64,000 bases of DNA from Tubulanus polymorphus (Eukaryota > Nemertea > Palaeonemertea > Tubulaniformes > Tubulanidae). This document shows, one piece after another, positions 1 through 11,135 of this stretch. Every line of letters begins with the position of its first letter. Within the stretch, counting starts at the first letter, position 1. Where the stretch lies: positions 15,768,650 to 15,832,649 of the forward strand of contig NC_134026.1 in the NCBI RefSeq assembly GCF_964204645.1. The letters run 5' to 3'. Under the pieces are notes generated by a model. That model was not told the origin of the DNA and searched no databases. It saw only the letters and a program-made list of their open reading frames with translations. The position numbers and the translations under genes were made by a program.

Positions 1-1655
1 GTAGTACAATGTACTTATAGACATAGTAGTACATTTGCTTAATAATTTATTATCATATAGATCGGATACTTTATTTAATACCCTTCTTTAAATTTGTCCA
101 TTGCCAGTTATTACAGCAATTTTCATTAATTAGATTGATTTAATTTCTGATATTCCCTCTGGATATATCAGGGAGGGAGGTGTTCCCAAGATTATTCACA
201 TATTTTGCACATTACGGCTCTGCGGCCTTCTGACCCATATAGTTTTTCTTGTTAGTCACGTGTTATAAAAAGAGTCATCATCGTAGCATCGGACAAAACA
301 CATCGTTTTCTTTCGTTATTTGTCTTTTGTATCTAATTCAATCCTATCGGATAGGATATCGTTGTGGTGGACAATCGCCCCCACACAACACCATAGCTTA
401 ATTTTCTTTTATCCAAATTCGAACTATGGACAAACAGATGAACAGATGGACACATATAGGCCTAGAATGCATATGACCAGTCCCTTATCCATATCACATC
501 GCATAATTTTCTTTGAACAACGTCATTCATTTTATTCTGTGGACATTCGAACTGGAAAACCAATATGTCAGGACATTTGATGAATGAAAGCACCGATTAC
601 CTTGCCACTTGAAGTACAAATAGGTTCCTGCAAAGCTTCAATATCATCTATGCTAGATCCAACAGGTATATATGTATAAGCCCCACGGGAATAAGGATGA
701 TGGTACCAAGCAGTTCTGGAATAGAAAATATTTTTTAAATTGAGACACCCTACAGTTATAGATCAAGTGTAGTGTATTCATCAAAATTGTAATTATGATC
801 TCATTCAATTGATAACCAACCCATATACCAATAATAAATGTTATTCTTTCAATTAAAACTGAACTTGAATAAATACACACGTTTGAAAAATGAATTACAG
901 GTGCGCAAATTTTCTGAACACGCAGCATCGACTATTTGCTATACATATGACGTCAAACGAGCTATAAAGTGAATACAATGTGCACTGTTCACACATAGCA
1001 GTTTTAGTTTTATTGATTTTTTCCTACTCGATGCCAACTGAATTCATGATTAAGCATTGGTACCAGTGGTATTATCATTATTTACATCAGAACTGTAATT
1101 CAAATATAATCAAAATATGACACAATTCTCTTACCTTCAATCGGCACAGTAGCGCCGACAAAGTAAACACAACTACTAAGACGCTCATTAGTGTTTCCTA
1201 TGCCTCTAAAGAGACATACCCAATGCTGATGAATTTTCTACCCAATAAAGCCGGTCATATAAGACAAATGGGGATAACTAGGTTCCAAATTCCATGAATA
1301 TTAACCCTTTCAGCTCTGGCCATATAGCAACACACTGTACTGAGACAGAAATCGAAATTGTTGGTGATTTTACTAGAACCCCTGGTATAAAGATACCGTT
1401 AGTGTTATGAAAGGTGTAGTGCACCCACAGAGGGCAAACATTTTGGTGATTAAAAAAAATTAAGTTTTATACTAATCAAGTGCGTCACGTAACCTAATAG
1501 AGCATAACCTAGCATAAGTTTATTCATACTGTTATAAATTCATACTGTTATATTTTTATAGAAATTTATTGTATGAAATTAAGGACCATGATGGTCTATT
1601 TCAATAACTTAAACTTAAACTTATAAAAAGCAGTTCCTTTTAAACATTCTATGAT
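1..1655. other. Gene-less AT-rich stretch
   Basis: I see no exon, repeat family or RNA gene that I can support. Short ORFs here (for example 320-580 plus, 653-928 minus) are low-complexity and resemble no protein family. Confidence 0.5.
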
Positions 1656-2245
1656 AATATTTGTTTTGTTCGCGGATATCAATACCACGAAAATTCAACA
1701 GGGCTTATTTATTTATTGTACCGGTACACATTTTTTTATATTGTATTGAATTGGTCCGGTCCATTAGGCCACATCGGCGGTCATACAAGTTAGCGTCAGA
1801 AGGTGTCAGCGTCGGTGTTATCTAGTTGTCGCCGATATCAAACGGTCTCAAGTGCAGTTTGTACATCACATACATTACAAATTGGAGGTCCCTTGTACAT
1901 CACATCGTGACGGAGCAGCGTTGGTGATGTCATAGAAGAAGACAGTCAGTTGAAAATACCTACCCACTGCACCGATAAAAATTGTCAGCAGCAGTGACAG
2001 TAAGGGGGAGTGATGGTACCGTCGCAATTATGTTTTATAATGGTTATTAGATGTCAATTTCATATGTGAATTGTAGTCCCCATCTGATCTCATGACTCGC
2101 CAGACAGATTTGTCACTCCTCTACTAGGCCTTCCCTCCTGCACAGTTAACCCTATAGGCCTAGGCCTAACTTGTGTATTGGTTATTTCACGGAGATGCCA
2201 TCTTGAATCGGTCGAGCACCTTGGGCCTTATACGGTTTTTGTATC
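1656..2245 (+). repeat. Dispersed repeat, copy 1 of a direct pair
   Basis: Shares its order of blocks with 2856-3360: 'ttgttttg..cgcggatat', 'gaattggtccggtccattag', 'acctacccactgcaccgata', and 'tatttcacggagatgccat'. The copies are diverged (roughly 70-80% by eye). The offset is close to 1.2 kb at the start and shorter later, because copy 1 holds extra sequence, including 'taggcctaggccta'. No ORF spans either copy. Confidence 0.7.
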
Positions 2246-2472
2246 TAGTCGACTACTTGTCGGAACTGATAATAACCGAATGCGCTTAAACTGCCAATAG
2301 GGAATGGTAAAAACACTGTATCTTCGTTATTCTCGATGTTATTTCGACAAAAACTTGGCACATTAGTACTTTGCACGTAGTAACACATGTGGGTCAACAT
2401 ATTCATGTTGTGAGTTGATTTCAGGTGAAATCTTTGCACACATTCCTTGTACGACATTCTATCCAGAAAGGC

Positions 2473-2700
2473 AGAAACCCGTTACCGCTGGTTGCAGCTA
2501 TATTAAGGGTTTCTGACACTTTTGCAGAGACCTTATTGTAATTGTACTGATTATCATTAGGGTTTCTGCTGCCTTCGCAGAAACCGTATAGTAATTGAAC
2601 TGCTTATTAGGGTTTTCTGACTTTCGTCGAAAACCCTCTTGTAATTCTGTTGATTATTATAATTATTTACATATTTTCCACTATTTTTCATGACATAAAA
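2473..2700 (+). repeat. Cruciform motif followed by a series of three hairpins
   Basis: 2473-2514 is a nested hairpin: outer stem AGAAACCC/GGGTTTCT around an inner stem of the GCTG..GCAGC type. Three ~50-60 bp units follow, each starting AGGGTTT(T)CTG and carrying its own hairpin, such as GGTTTCTG/CAGAAACC. The same cruciform recurs near 3952, 8313 and 9810, so it is part of a mobile element rather than a local accident. Confidence 0.65.
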
Positions 2701-2855
2701 TTCATCTTCTCTCGCATTCGACAACTAACAGCTACTAAGCAGAATGTAGAATATCACTGATAGAAATATCACGCTCCGAATCTGCACGTGGATTCTATGT
2801 ATATACTGTACATCATATTTTAAACTTCAAATTGCTTACTGCAAGGCAACACCGG

Positions 2856-3360
2856 TTGTTTTGTACGCGGATATTAATATTACATATATTCAATAGGTTT
2901 TTATCTATTATTGTTTATCTATTATTTATTTATTGTATGCATTTTTATATTGAATTGAATTGGTCCGGTCCATTAGGCCGTAGATATTCCACTTATGTTC
3001 CGCATTTGTAGTCTTCAGCTTTCTGATTAGCGTCAGAAAATATCAGCGTTGTGTTACCTTGTTGTCACCTATATTAACAGGCTTTAAGTCAGTTGTAAAT
3101 ACCTACCCACTGCACCGATAAAGACGATTGCATTATAGCAGCAGTGATAGTAAGTGATGGTATCCTTCGTGATTTTATTTTTACGATAGTTATTGGACGT
3201 CAAATTCATTGAATTGGAATGAAGTTTCCATTTCGACTTGTCACTCATTGGCCTTCTTTCCTCCTGCATAGTTAGCGCTGTTAGTTCGGATTGTTTATTT
3301 CACGGAGATGCCATTCTGAATCTGTTGATTCCCAACAGCGCCTTAACTGTTTTTGAATGC
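2856..3360 (+). repeat. Dispersed repeat, copy 2 of a direct pair
   Basis: Same block order as 1656-2245 in the same orientation, ending in 'tatttcacggagatgccat' and a 'tttttg' tract. It could be two insertions of one element or an old tandem duplication; no target duplication is visible. Confidence 0.7.
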
Positions 3361-3486
3361 CTACCCCACCCGGAATTCTGTTCTGACTCAAATTAGACTA
3401 ATAAGATATACGTAGATTCAAATACGATAGCCAAATTATGCTGTCATTGTAAAATTTTTTCGCTCACTTGTGCACTGTTCCCTAAA

Positions 3487-3842
3487 TTAAAGCATGCTTG
3501 CTTGCAGGAGTTAAATCGCCTCCTGCCGAAGCTCACACCAACACAAACCCTGCTGCAGACCTTATTGCTGTATTACTCCGGTCTAAGATTTCCTGGGTGG
3601 ACATGTTGCCACTATAGCCTTTATCTAGTGAATCAGATGTTTAGTATTGATAGAGCGAACCTGCCAGCGAAAAACAACGCATCTGATGTGATTGGCTTAA
3701 TACATAGACAGGTAGCTTCTCAGCGGCAAACTGTCCACTAAAGAAATCTTGGGAAGTGTAATAATAGACTAATGAAGGGTCTGCGGCCAGGCTTTGTTTA
3801 GGCGTGAGCTTCAGCAGGAGGCAATAAAACCCGGGCAAGCCA
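3487..3842. mobile_element. Fold-back MITE
   Basis: The arms 3487-3612 and 3726-3842 are inverted copies of each other: TTGCCTCCTGC(T/C)GAAGCTCAC near the outside and AAGATTTC near the inside, about 115-120 bp per arm with indels. The central ~110 bp are unique. There is no ORF of its own, and the superfamily is not assigned. Confidence 0.65.
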
Positions 3843-4051
3843 GGATGTTCAAGACAATTCAAATTTAAATAAAAAATACCTTTATTGCTCCTTCATGACT
3901 TTAAACATTGTTGAACAATAAAAAATGAGATATAAATGATAAATATGAAATATAGCTGCAAAGCAGCGATAACGGGTTTTCTGCACAGTCTTTGAATCCT
4001 GTTCAATGGTTAACACAGTTTTATAAGAGGAAGCTCGACAAACAGTCAATT

Positions 4052-4480
4052 AGACCTTCTTGAAACCATGGACAACTGGACTTAAGTGTCCCGGCAAAAA
4101 ATTTGGTTGAGCGAAAACAATTTTTTCGAACGAATGTTTGAATGAAAACAATTCTGTTCGATTGAACAAAATACTTAATACTTTTGGTTCGGAGAAAAAA
4201 CTTTTTACAATATACTTGTTCGAACGAAAAACTTAATGTTCTGACAAGAAAATTCTGTTCAAATTTAAACGATTCTGTTAGATCGGACGATTGTTCGAAC
4301 GAAAAAACCTTTTGTTTCAACAGAAAAGTTTGTTCAACTTTGTTCTAACGATTTTTTCAAATTGGTTCAATCGAACAGAATATTATTGCTTCGAACGAAA
4401 TAAATTTTGTTCCGTAGAAACAATTTACAAGCGAAAGGTCTTTTCAACGAGAAAAAAGATATTTCTGGGGCTCCGCAGTA
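4052..4480. repeat. TTCGAACGAAA-rich degenerate repeat inserted in the left arm
   Basis: Dense irregular iterations of the palindromic word TTCGAACGAA with spacers such as TTCTGTTCGA and AAAATTTTGTTC, on both strands. The open frames here (minus 4021-4320, plus 4291-4629) are repeat translations rich in F, E and Q and are not taken as genes. The sequence is absent from the right arm. Confidence 0.55.
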
Positions 4481-4493
4481 ACTCAAAGCCGGA

Positions 4494-4796
4494 CGTAGGT
4501 TGGCCTTGTGACGCGATGCGATCCTCGCGTTGCATCGCAAGTTTCGGTGCAAATCAGTTGCGATACGATTGTCAGCGACTGTGTGCGACTAGTTTCTGCC
4601 AGTCGCAAGAGCACGTAGGTCGGTTGTGACAGTCGTGTCGCATTGCAGAAAGTAGAACACGTGCGACTCCTTGTCACTGGCGTTGCTGACAGTCACAACC
4701 TGTCGCAAGGGAGCGTAGGTCGATGAGTCGTTGCGACACAATCATCGCTGGCGGTCACAGTGAGTCACAAGCCATCGCAAGGCCGACCCACCCCCA
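4494..4796. mobile_element. Inverted-repeat element packed with GTCGCAA/TTGCGAC words
   Basis: Imperfect inverted ends: GTAGGTTGGCCTTGTGACG at the left against the complement of CGCAAGGCCGACCCAC at the right. More than ten copies of GTCGCAA, GTCACAA or TTGCGAC lie inside, three of them in 'acgtaggt(c/t)g' contexts. It is GC-richer than the surroundings. Probably a non-autonomous transposon with subterminal repeats. Confidence 0.5.
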
Positions 4797-6264
4797 GCTT
4801 AAGTCATAGGAATTAAAGAAATACCAGTTTCATTTATGACGAAAAGTCTGGCTTATAAAGCTGTCTGCTCAGACGAAATTTTCAAAAAAATCTTCATTTT
4901 TGTCAATAAAATTGATAATTGTGATTGATCGTTACAAGTCAGAACCAGTAAGTCACTAATTAACATGCACTTTAAAAAATCTGATTCCTCCTTAACAGTG
5001 AACTTAGCTTTAACCTAGTAAAGGCTACAAGCCTATGTAGGCCTATGTATATGCGTAGGCCTAACATCCGGACAGATTGGTCGTGGGCCTATTGAATAAC
5101 AACCCTCCTAAATGTCGAAAATTTTGTTTTGAAGTTCAATCCAATGAGTCCGTTAATAAACGCAACAATTATACTGTGTTTGTTTGAGACAGTAAAGCTC
5201 AATACCGGTAGGCCTAAAGCCACGTAAAACTCGATAAACACTTCAAGCGACAAAGCGAACGATCTCCTTTCCCCCACAGCGAACGCTTACTCCAAATTTC
5301 AAGTGTGACTCCAGCATACGGAAGGGAGTGTTATATACTTGTATTTAGTAAATAACTTGTGCATTTGACAATGATCGGTATGTACTGTAGGAAATTTAGA
5401 GTATTGATGGTATTGATATAGAGGTTGAAGCCCGCGGCCGAATAAAGAAATATATTATTTTATTTTGATACCTCGTCGACATAACAGCTTTTCTCCGCTA
5501 TATCTCTTCGGCGTGTTTACTTTAGGCCTACGACTCCCCGGTACACTCATGATTTATCTTAGTAAATACACGGTTAATTTGGTAAAGAAAAATAGGTATT
5601 GCTAAATTAACTGCTTAACGCCCGCAGCCAAATCACTGGTAGTAATAAATTAATTTGTACTCGATTTGATTCTCAGCCCCGGAACGACGATGTAGTGACA
5701 CACGTCGATTTGTCGATGTTTACGGCTCGACAGTGCTTTTAAAATCTAAAGTAGTAAATTTCCTGTGTATCAGTAATATAATTTGATGAGGAAAATGGGT
5801 TACTGTTAAAATTAGTTTTTAAAAACCGCGACAGAATGTGCAATCTTTCGGTAATAAATTTGTTAATTTATGCTTGAATTGATAATCGATGTGACAAGAA
5901 ACGTGCGGTAGATTTCGGAAAGACGACTTAGAAAAACATGTCGGCTCTTTGAATGGGGCTCAATTTTCGATGTTTACGGCCCGACAGTGCTTTTGTAATG
6001 TTGATTCTTCAAAATTTGCATGGAGTATTTGTAGATCGAACTGAGCTGAATGATATCAGACGGATTGTATCGGCAACAGCGGTAATGTAAAAAAGCCTAT
6101 GTACTTTTGACAAAAAATGTGTGGAAAAAAATAATAATAATAATTTGACATGATAATTAAACTTCTGATACCCTATTTAGAATTACAAAGTATTTCCTGT
6201 TCCTATCACTTGCGCAGTATCACAAATTAAGCCTGTGTTCTTCGACGGATTCAATATGGTGTCT

Positions 6265-6561
6265 CTATGGGCAACAATCCCCACCAAAAAGATGATGTTT
6301 TGTTTCACGTAGCAAAATAAGACAATTCCATGCCTCAAAGACCTTTTCGTACCACGGCTCATGCGCCCAAATGTCGGTAGATGTGCCACGAATGTTTAAA
6401 TTGTCATCCTGGTTACCCAGAAATAATTCTTTCAGCGTTATCATTTTAGCTGTTTCGCCCGCAGTTTCGGCGTTTCGACTACCAGTTTGTGCGATCTTCT
6501 TAAAATGACGGATATTTGGGAAACCCGGAAATAGTTTGCCTTTTAACTGCTGGGAGATCAT
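6265..6561 (-). other. Open frame of 98 codons near the centre of the large inverted repeat, unassigned
   Basis: Starts MISQQLKGKLFPGFP and runs into 'HHLFGGDCCP'. The DNA of its last ~60 codons has a diverged inverted counterpart at 7866-7990 (shared ..TCTTTTTGG..GGGATTGT..), so this is likely element sequence, possibly a decayed coding region. I do not recognise a family, and no splice context supports a host exon. Confidence 0.25.
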
Positions 6562-6562
6562 T

Positions 6563-6745
6563 GTTTTCTATCGGCCACAGCAGGTCTCAGAGCGCACGCA
6601 TAGCGGAAGTAAACAAACACACGTGTCTGCTGTGGTGGATAGAAAACATGAGGTGGTGTCGATTTTCTATCCACCAGAGCAGGATCGTTCAATGTTGAGA
6701 TGGATAGGAATTTGATTTCCTTTCGATTATTTAACCGTCCAGAGC
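6563..6745. repeat. Hairpin of 'TTTTCTATCNNCCACAGCAG' words
   Basis: GTTTTCTATCGGCCACAGCA at 6563 is inverted against CTGCTGTGGTGGATAGAAAA at about 6629. A third related word, TTTTCTATCCACCAGAGCAG, follows at about 6663, and a fourth, weaker 'CCGTCCAGAGCAG', near 6737. Perhaps short transposon ends. Confidence 0.45.
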
Positions 6746-6854
6746 AGGAACTAATGCAGCCGGTTGGTTTTCGTTCCACAAACATATTCCAATTATTTCA
6801 AGATTATTTTTTGTGCGTATTAACAGGCAAAACTCATTTATTTTCTTTTGAAGG

Positions 6855-7850
6855 ATTTTAAGCCGTCCGTTCGTTCGTCCATTGGTAGACGGAATCCAGT
6901 TATTTTGGAAAGTTTTAAAGACGCTTCAATGAAATGTCTTGATATTTGGGTTACACATGTATCTACCCTACACACATCTTCAGGCCAAAAACTGGCCCTG
7001 TCAGTATCAAGATGGCCGACTGGCAGCCATTGTTGTTCACCAAAATCAGCACTTTTTACACATTTTTGAAGTTTTAGAGGGAAATTATGAAGATGCTTTG
7101 ATCAATTACCTTGAACTTTGATATATATTTGATTCCCCTAAGGGCCAATCAGTATAATAAAAATAAGGTCGATCAAACTCAAGATGGCCGCCCTATGACC
7201 TTTTTTGTACCCAATTTTGGCCGAATTCTGAGTCTTGTAGCTTCCTACTGGTTTGCTATTTTTCATTGCAATTTGTAGTGGCTATTCTATGGAAATGGAT
7301 CTTTAATACCTGAGACAGGTATTTTTGATCAGCCAATTATCACGCGATTGGCGACCATCTTGGTGTACTCAGCACTCATTAGGTGGAAAAAAGTTTTTCC
7401 ACATTATATTGATACTAAGCATATTTTGTGACCACAATCAATTGAAAAGTTGTAGCTCATACCATGATCTATGATTGTGGTGAGTTTCAAGGTTGTTGGT
7501 GTTTGTACATGGCCACCAAGGGGCATTGAATTGTGTAATAACTTAGCATTTACTAATTATATTGGTACCTAGGCATATTTTGTTACCATGATCAATTGCA
7601 AAGTAGCTCATGACATGTTCTATGATTGAAGTGAGTTTCAAGGTCATTGGGTTTTGCATATGGTCACCAGGGGGCTTTGAATAGAAGAATAACTGTATTA
7701 TTTCCATATTATATTGGTATCTTGGCATATTCTATATTTTGTTATCACAATCAATAACAGAATTGTAGCTGCTGACATGTTCTATAGTTGTGGTCAGTTT
7801 CAAGGTCATTTGTCTTTGTATTTGGTCACCAGGGGGCGTTTATTTCTGGG
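6855..7850 (-). mobile_element. Pearl/HINE-type repeat, copy B (minus orientation, ends eroded)
   Basis: Reverse orientation of the repeat described at 9898. The ACGG-type tract appears as 'cgtccgttcgttcgtcc' (6864), followed by the conserved middle (AAGATGGCC, CCTGAGACAGGTATT) and three core monomers with CTCF-like words at 7510, 7661 and 7823. The terminal hairpin and the 5' terminus are lost, so this is one of the older copies. Confidence 0.75.
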
Positions 7851-7999
7851 CATGACTTCATGGCGCAGATTTGTCTTTATCACAGCTTTATTACTATGTC
7901 TAACTAAACACAGTCTTTTTGGCTGGGATTGTCACCAATACTCTCCATATGATTGTGCGACAAAACTATGTTCAGCCACTGATCTACGCTAGTACATCC

Positions 8000-8290
8000 T
8001 CAGGCACCGATGCCAACCTTATGGCATCAAGACTCGCCACGGTACGAAACCCTGCCACATAAAACCGAATGCTGGCTTACATAATGGCATCATGAATCCA
8101 TTTATAGTTCTTCCGTGAAATCTACCTCAGCACTTATACAATGAGCAATCTGATTGGTGCCGCTAGTTTTCGTGCAGCAAAGCTGCGCATGTACCTGCGC
8201 ATCCGGTCTACTGTGGCAGGGGTTCGTGTTGTGGCTGAGTAAAGCGATGCCATCAGGTTCGAATCCCTGCCGAGGGAGGATGATGGTAGT
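8000..8290. mobile_element. tRNA-like SINE palindrome, locus 1
   Basis: Plus-strand half about 8200-8280: A-box-like GTGGCTGAGTAAAG at 8231 and a perfect B-box GGTTCGAATCC at 8256, followed by CCTGCCGAGGGAGGATG. An inverted, shorter half lies at about 8012-8075 (CGCCACGGTACGAAACCCTG). There is no acceptor-stem pairing for a full cloverleaf, so I call this a tRNA-derived repeat and not a tRNA gene. Confidence 0.55.
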
Positions 8291-8312
8291 AGGAATGCAG
8301 TAACAGCTCAGA

Positions 8313-8400
8313 AAACCCGTCATCGCTGCTTTGCAGCTATATTTAGGGTTTTCGGTTACTTCACAGAAAACTCTATTGAGATTCGCAAGTTTCTTATTAT
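8313..8400 (+). repeat. Cruciform motif copy
   Basis: GAAAACCCGTCATCGCTGC and its closing arm GCAGC..GGGTTTTC form a nested hairpin like that at 2473. A second hairpin, GTTTTCGG..CAGAAAAC, follows as at 2515. Confidence 0.6.
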
Positions 8401-9897
8401 TATTATTTTATGTCACTTTTTTCACTAAAAGAACATAGGCTTTGTTACCTTGCCACTGTTGCCGATACAATCCGTATGATATCCTTCAGCTCACTTCCAT
8501 CTACAAATACTCCTTGCGTATTTTGATAAATCAACGTAACAAAAGCACTGTCTGGCCGTAAACATCAAAAATTGTGTCCCATTCAATGAGGCGACATGTT
8601 TTTCTGAGTCATCATCCGAAATCCACAGGATGTTGCTCATCACTTCGATTATCAATTCAAGTGTAAACAAACATATTTATTGCCGCAAGACTTCACAGTC
8701 AGCCGCAGTTTTCAAACAGTAATTTCTAACTCATACCCATTTTCCTCATCAAATCATATTACCGATACACAGGAAATTTAGTGCTCTAGATTTTAAAAGC
8801 ACTGTCGAGCCGTAAACATCGACGAATCGAAGTGTGTCTCTTCATCGTCATTCCGGGGATCAGATGTGAATTTCTTCCTCATCATGACAATGAAATAAGG
8901 TACAAATAAATGTATTACTACCAGTGATATGGCCACGGGCTTCAAACAGTTAGTTTAACAATACCTAATTTTCTTTACCAAATTTACCATGCATTTACTA
9001 GGATAAATCATTAGAGTTCCGGTGAGTCGTAGGCCTAAACTAAACATGCTGAAGAGATGTAGCGGAGAAAAGCGGGCTTCAACCCAATCAATGCTCTATA
9101 TTTCCTACAGTACATACCGATCATTGTCAAATACACAAGGTATTTACTAAATACAAGTATAAAACATACTCTTATCCGTACGCTGGACTCATGCTTGATA
9201 TTCGGAGTAGGTGTTCGCCGCAGGGGAAAGGAGATCGTTCGCTGTGTCGCATGAAGTGTTTATCGAGTTGTACGCGACCTTTGGGCCTACCGGTACTAAG
9301 CTTTACTGTCTCAAACAAACGCAGTATAATTCCTGCGTTTATTAACGGACTCATTGCATTGAACTTCAAAACAAAATGGAAATAAAAATCCGGCAACATT
9401 GCTATGATTTACAAAAGATTTCTTTCTTCATAATCGGAAAATGAAATCGATTTTACGAATTGAATACGGTACCCCAGAGACCTATCCCTGTTGAATAAGG
9501 TGTAGGATTACGATGGTAAGGAAGGTTGAAATTCAATGGCCTAAGACCAATCTGTACGGATGCTAGGCCTACGCATATGCATAGGCCTACATAGGTAAGT
9601 AGCCTCTACTAGATTAAAGCTAAGTTCCCTGTTAAGGAGGAATCATATTATTTAGAAGGCATGTATTAGTTATTAACTGGTTCTGACTTCCAATGATCAA
9701 TGTATCAACGATATTTTATTGGCAAAAATGAAGATTTTCATTGAAATTGCATTTTGTCGACCTTCCTTTTATAAAACTGTGTTGACTATTGAAAATGATT
9801 TTAAGACTATGCAGAAAACCCATTATCGCTGCTTTGCAGCTATATCTATTATTATCCTATATATTTTTCACCTTTTCACACTGGATCTTACTGAAAA

Positions 9898-11135
9898 CTA
9901 GGGGTCCAGGGACGCCATGCCCACTTGGGAAGTGGTTTCAAATGCTCAACAATCTAACAATTTCAACATTCAACGCCCCCTGGTGACCATTTACAAAAAC
10001 CAATGACCTTGAAACTCACCACAATCATAGAACATGTCAGCAGCTACGATTTTGTAATTGATTGTGATAACAAAATATGCCTCGTTACCAATTCAATATG
10101 GAAATACTAAGTCATTCTACTATTCAACGCCACCTGGTGACCATATTCAAAACCCAATGACTCGAAACTCACCACACTCATAGAACATGTCATGAACTAC
10201 AACTTTGCAATTGATCATGGTAACAAAATATGCCTAGGTACCAATATAATAAGGAAATACTAAGTTATTCTACTATTCAACGCCCCCTGGTGACTATATA
10301 GAAAAACTTATGTCCTTCAAACTCGCAACAATCATAGATGATGTCATGAGCTACAACTTTCCAATTGATTGTGGTTACAAAATATGCATAGGTAAGAATA
10401 TAATAAAGAAATGCTAAGATATTGTATTATTCAACGCCCCCTGGTGGCCATATATGAAATCCAATTACCTTGAAACTCACCACAATCATAGAACACGTTA
10501 TGAGCTACAACTTTCTAATTGATTGTGGTACCAAAATACGCTTAGGTATCAATATAATGTGGAAAAACTTTTTCCCACTTACGAATGAGTACTGGTGACA
10601 CCAAGATGGCCGCCAATTGCGTCATAATTGGCTGATGGAAAATACCTGTCTCAGGTATAAAACATCCCTTTCCAAAGAATACCCATCACAAATTGTAATG
10701 AGAAATGGCAAACCAGTAGGAAGCTACAGGACTCAGAATTCGGGCCAAAATTAACATTTTTGGGCACTAAAAAGGTCATAGTACGGCCATCTTGAGTCCG
10801 ACCGACCCAATTTTTGATATGCTGATGGGCCCTGGAGGGATTCACATATAACCGAAAGATCAAGGTAATTGATCAAAGTGTCTTCAAAATTTCCCTCAAA
10901 AAGTTCAAAAACGTGTAAAAAGTGCTGATTTTGGCGAACAACAATGGCTGCCAGTCGGCCATCTTGATTCTGACAGGGCCAGTTTTTGGGCTGAAGATGT
11001 GTCTAGGGTAGATACATGTGTAACCCAAATATCAAGACGTTACCTTGAAGCGTAACGGACGGACGGATGAACGGACGGACGACGGACGAAAAGTGAACGC
11101 AATAGCCCGCTGGGACTAAAGTCCCAAGTGGGCTA
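9898..11135 (+). mobile_element. Pearl/HINE-type non-autonomous element, complete copy A
   Basis: Starts CTAGGGGTCCAGGGACGCC with a CCCACTTGGGAAGTGG hairpin. Four core monomers follow, spaced 153-154 bp (CTCF-like words at 9971, 10125, 10278, 10432), then a conserved ~550 bp body, an (ACGG)n tract and a terminal hairpin AGCCCGCTGGGACT/AGTCCCAAGTGGGCT. The subterminal CCCACTTGGGA at the start is inverted against TCCCAAGTGGG at the end. Tandem cores plus subterminal inverted repeats plus a 3' hairpin and no ORF are known of Helentron-associated interspersed elements (DINE-1, bivalve pearl). The assignment is by architecture only. This is the best reference copy in the window. Confidence 0.8.

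Larger units (their letters stand above)
3946..6330 (+). repeat. Left arm of a large inverted repeat
   Basis: Runs inverted against 7866-9846. Shared landmarks: 'cacagttttataa' (4014), 'cttaacagtgaacttagctt' (about 4990), taggcctac clusters (5030-5070), 'gtccgttaataaacgc' (5149), and 'gacagtgctttt' (5725 and 5985). The outer edge is the cruciform GCTGCAAAGCAGC at 3957. The match breaks at about 4052-4868, where other DNA is inserted. No coding capacity survives in either arm. Confidence 0.75.
7866..9846 (-). repeat. Right arm of the large inverted repeat
   Basis: Inverted partner of 3946-6330; see that entry for landmarks. It ends at the cruciform ATCGCTGCTTTGCAGCTATA at 9824-9843. It is interrupted at about 8000-8390 by the tRNA-like palindrome and another cruciform. 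Divergence between arms looks like 15-25% by eye, so the two halves are not a recent copy. Confidence 0.75.

Noticed and set aside
4021-4629. ORFs of 99 and 112 codons
   Set aside because: They are translations of TTCGAACGAAA-type repeats on both strands, with no family resemblance.
6848-7121. ORFs of 73 and 60 codons
   Set aside because: They lie within HINE copy B; similar frames in other copies (24352-24549 minus) are shifted or broken.
8231-8280. Candidate functional tRNA gene
   Set aside because: Boxes A and B are present, but no acceptor or anticodon stem pairs, and the sequence is repeated in palindromic SINE-like units.
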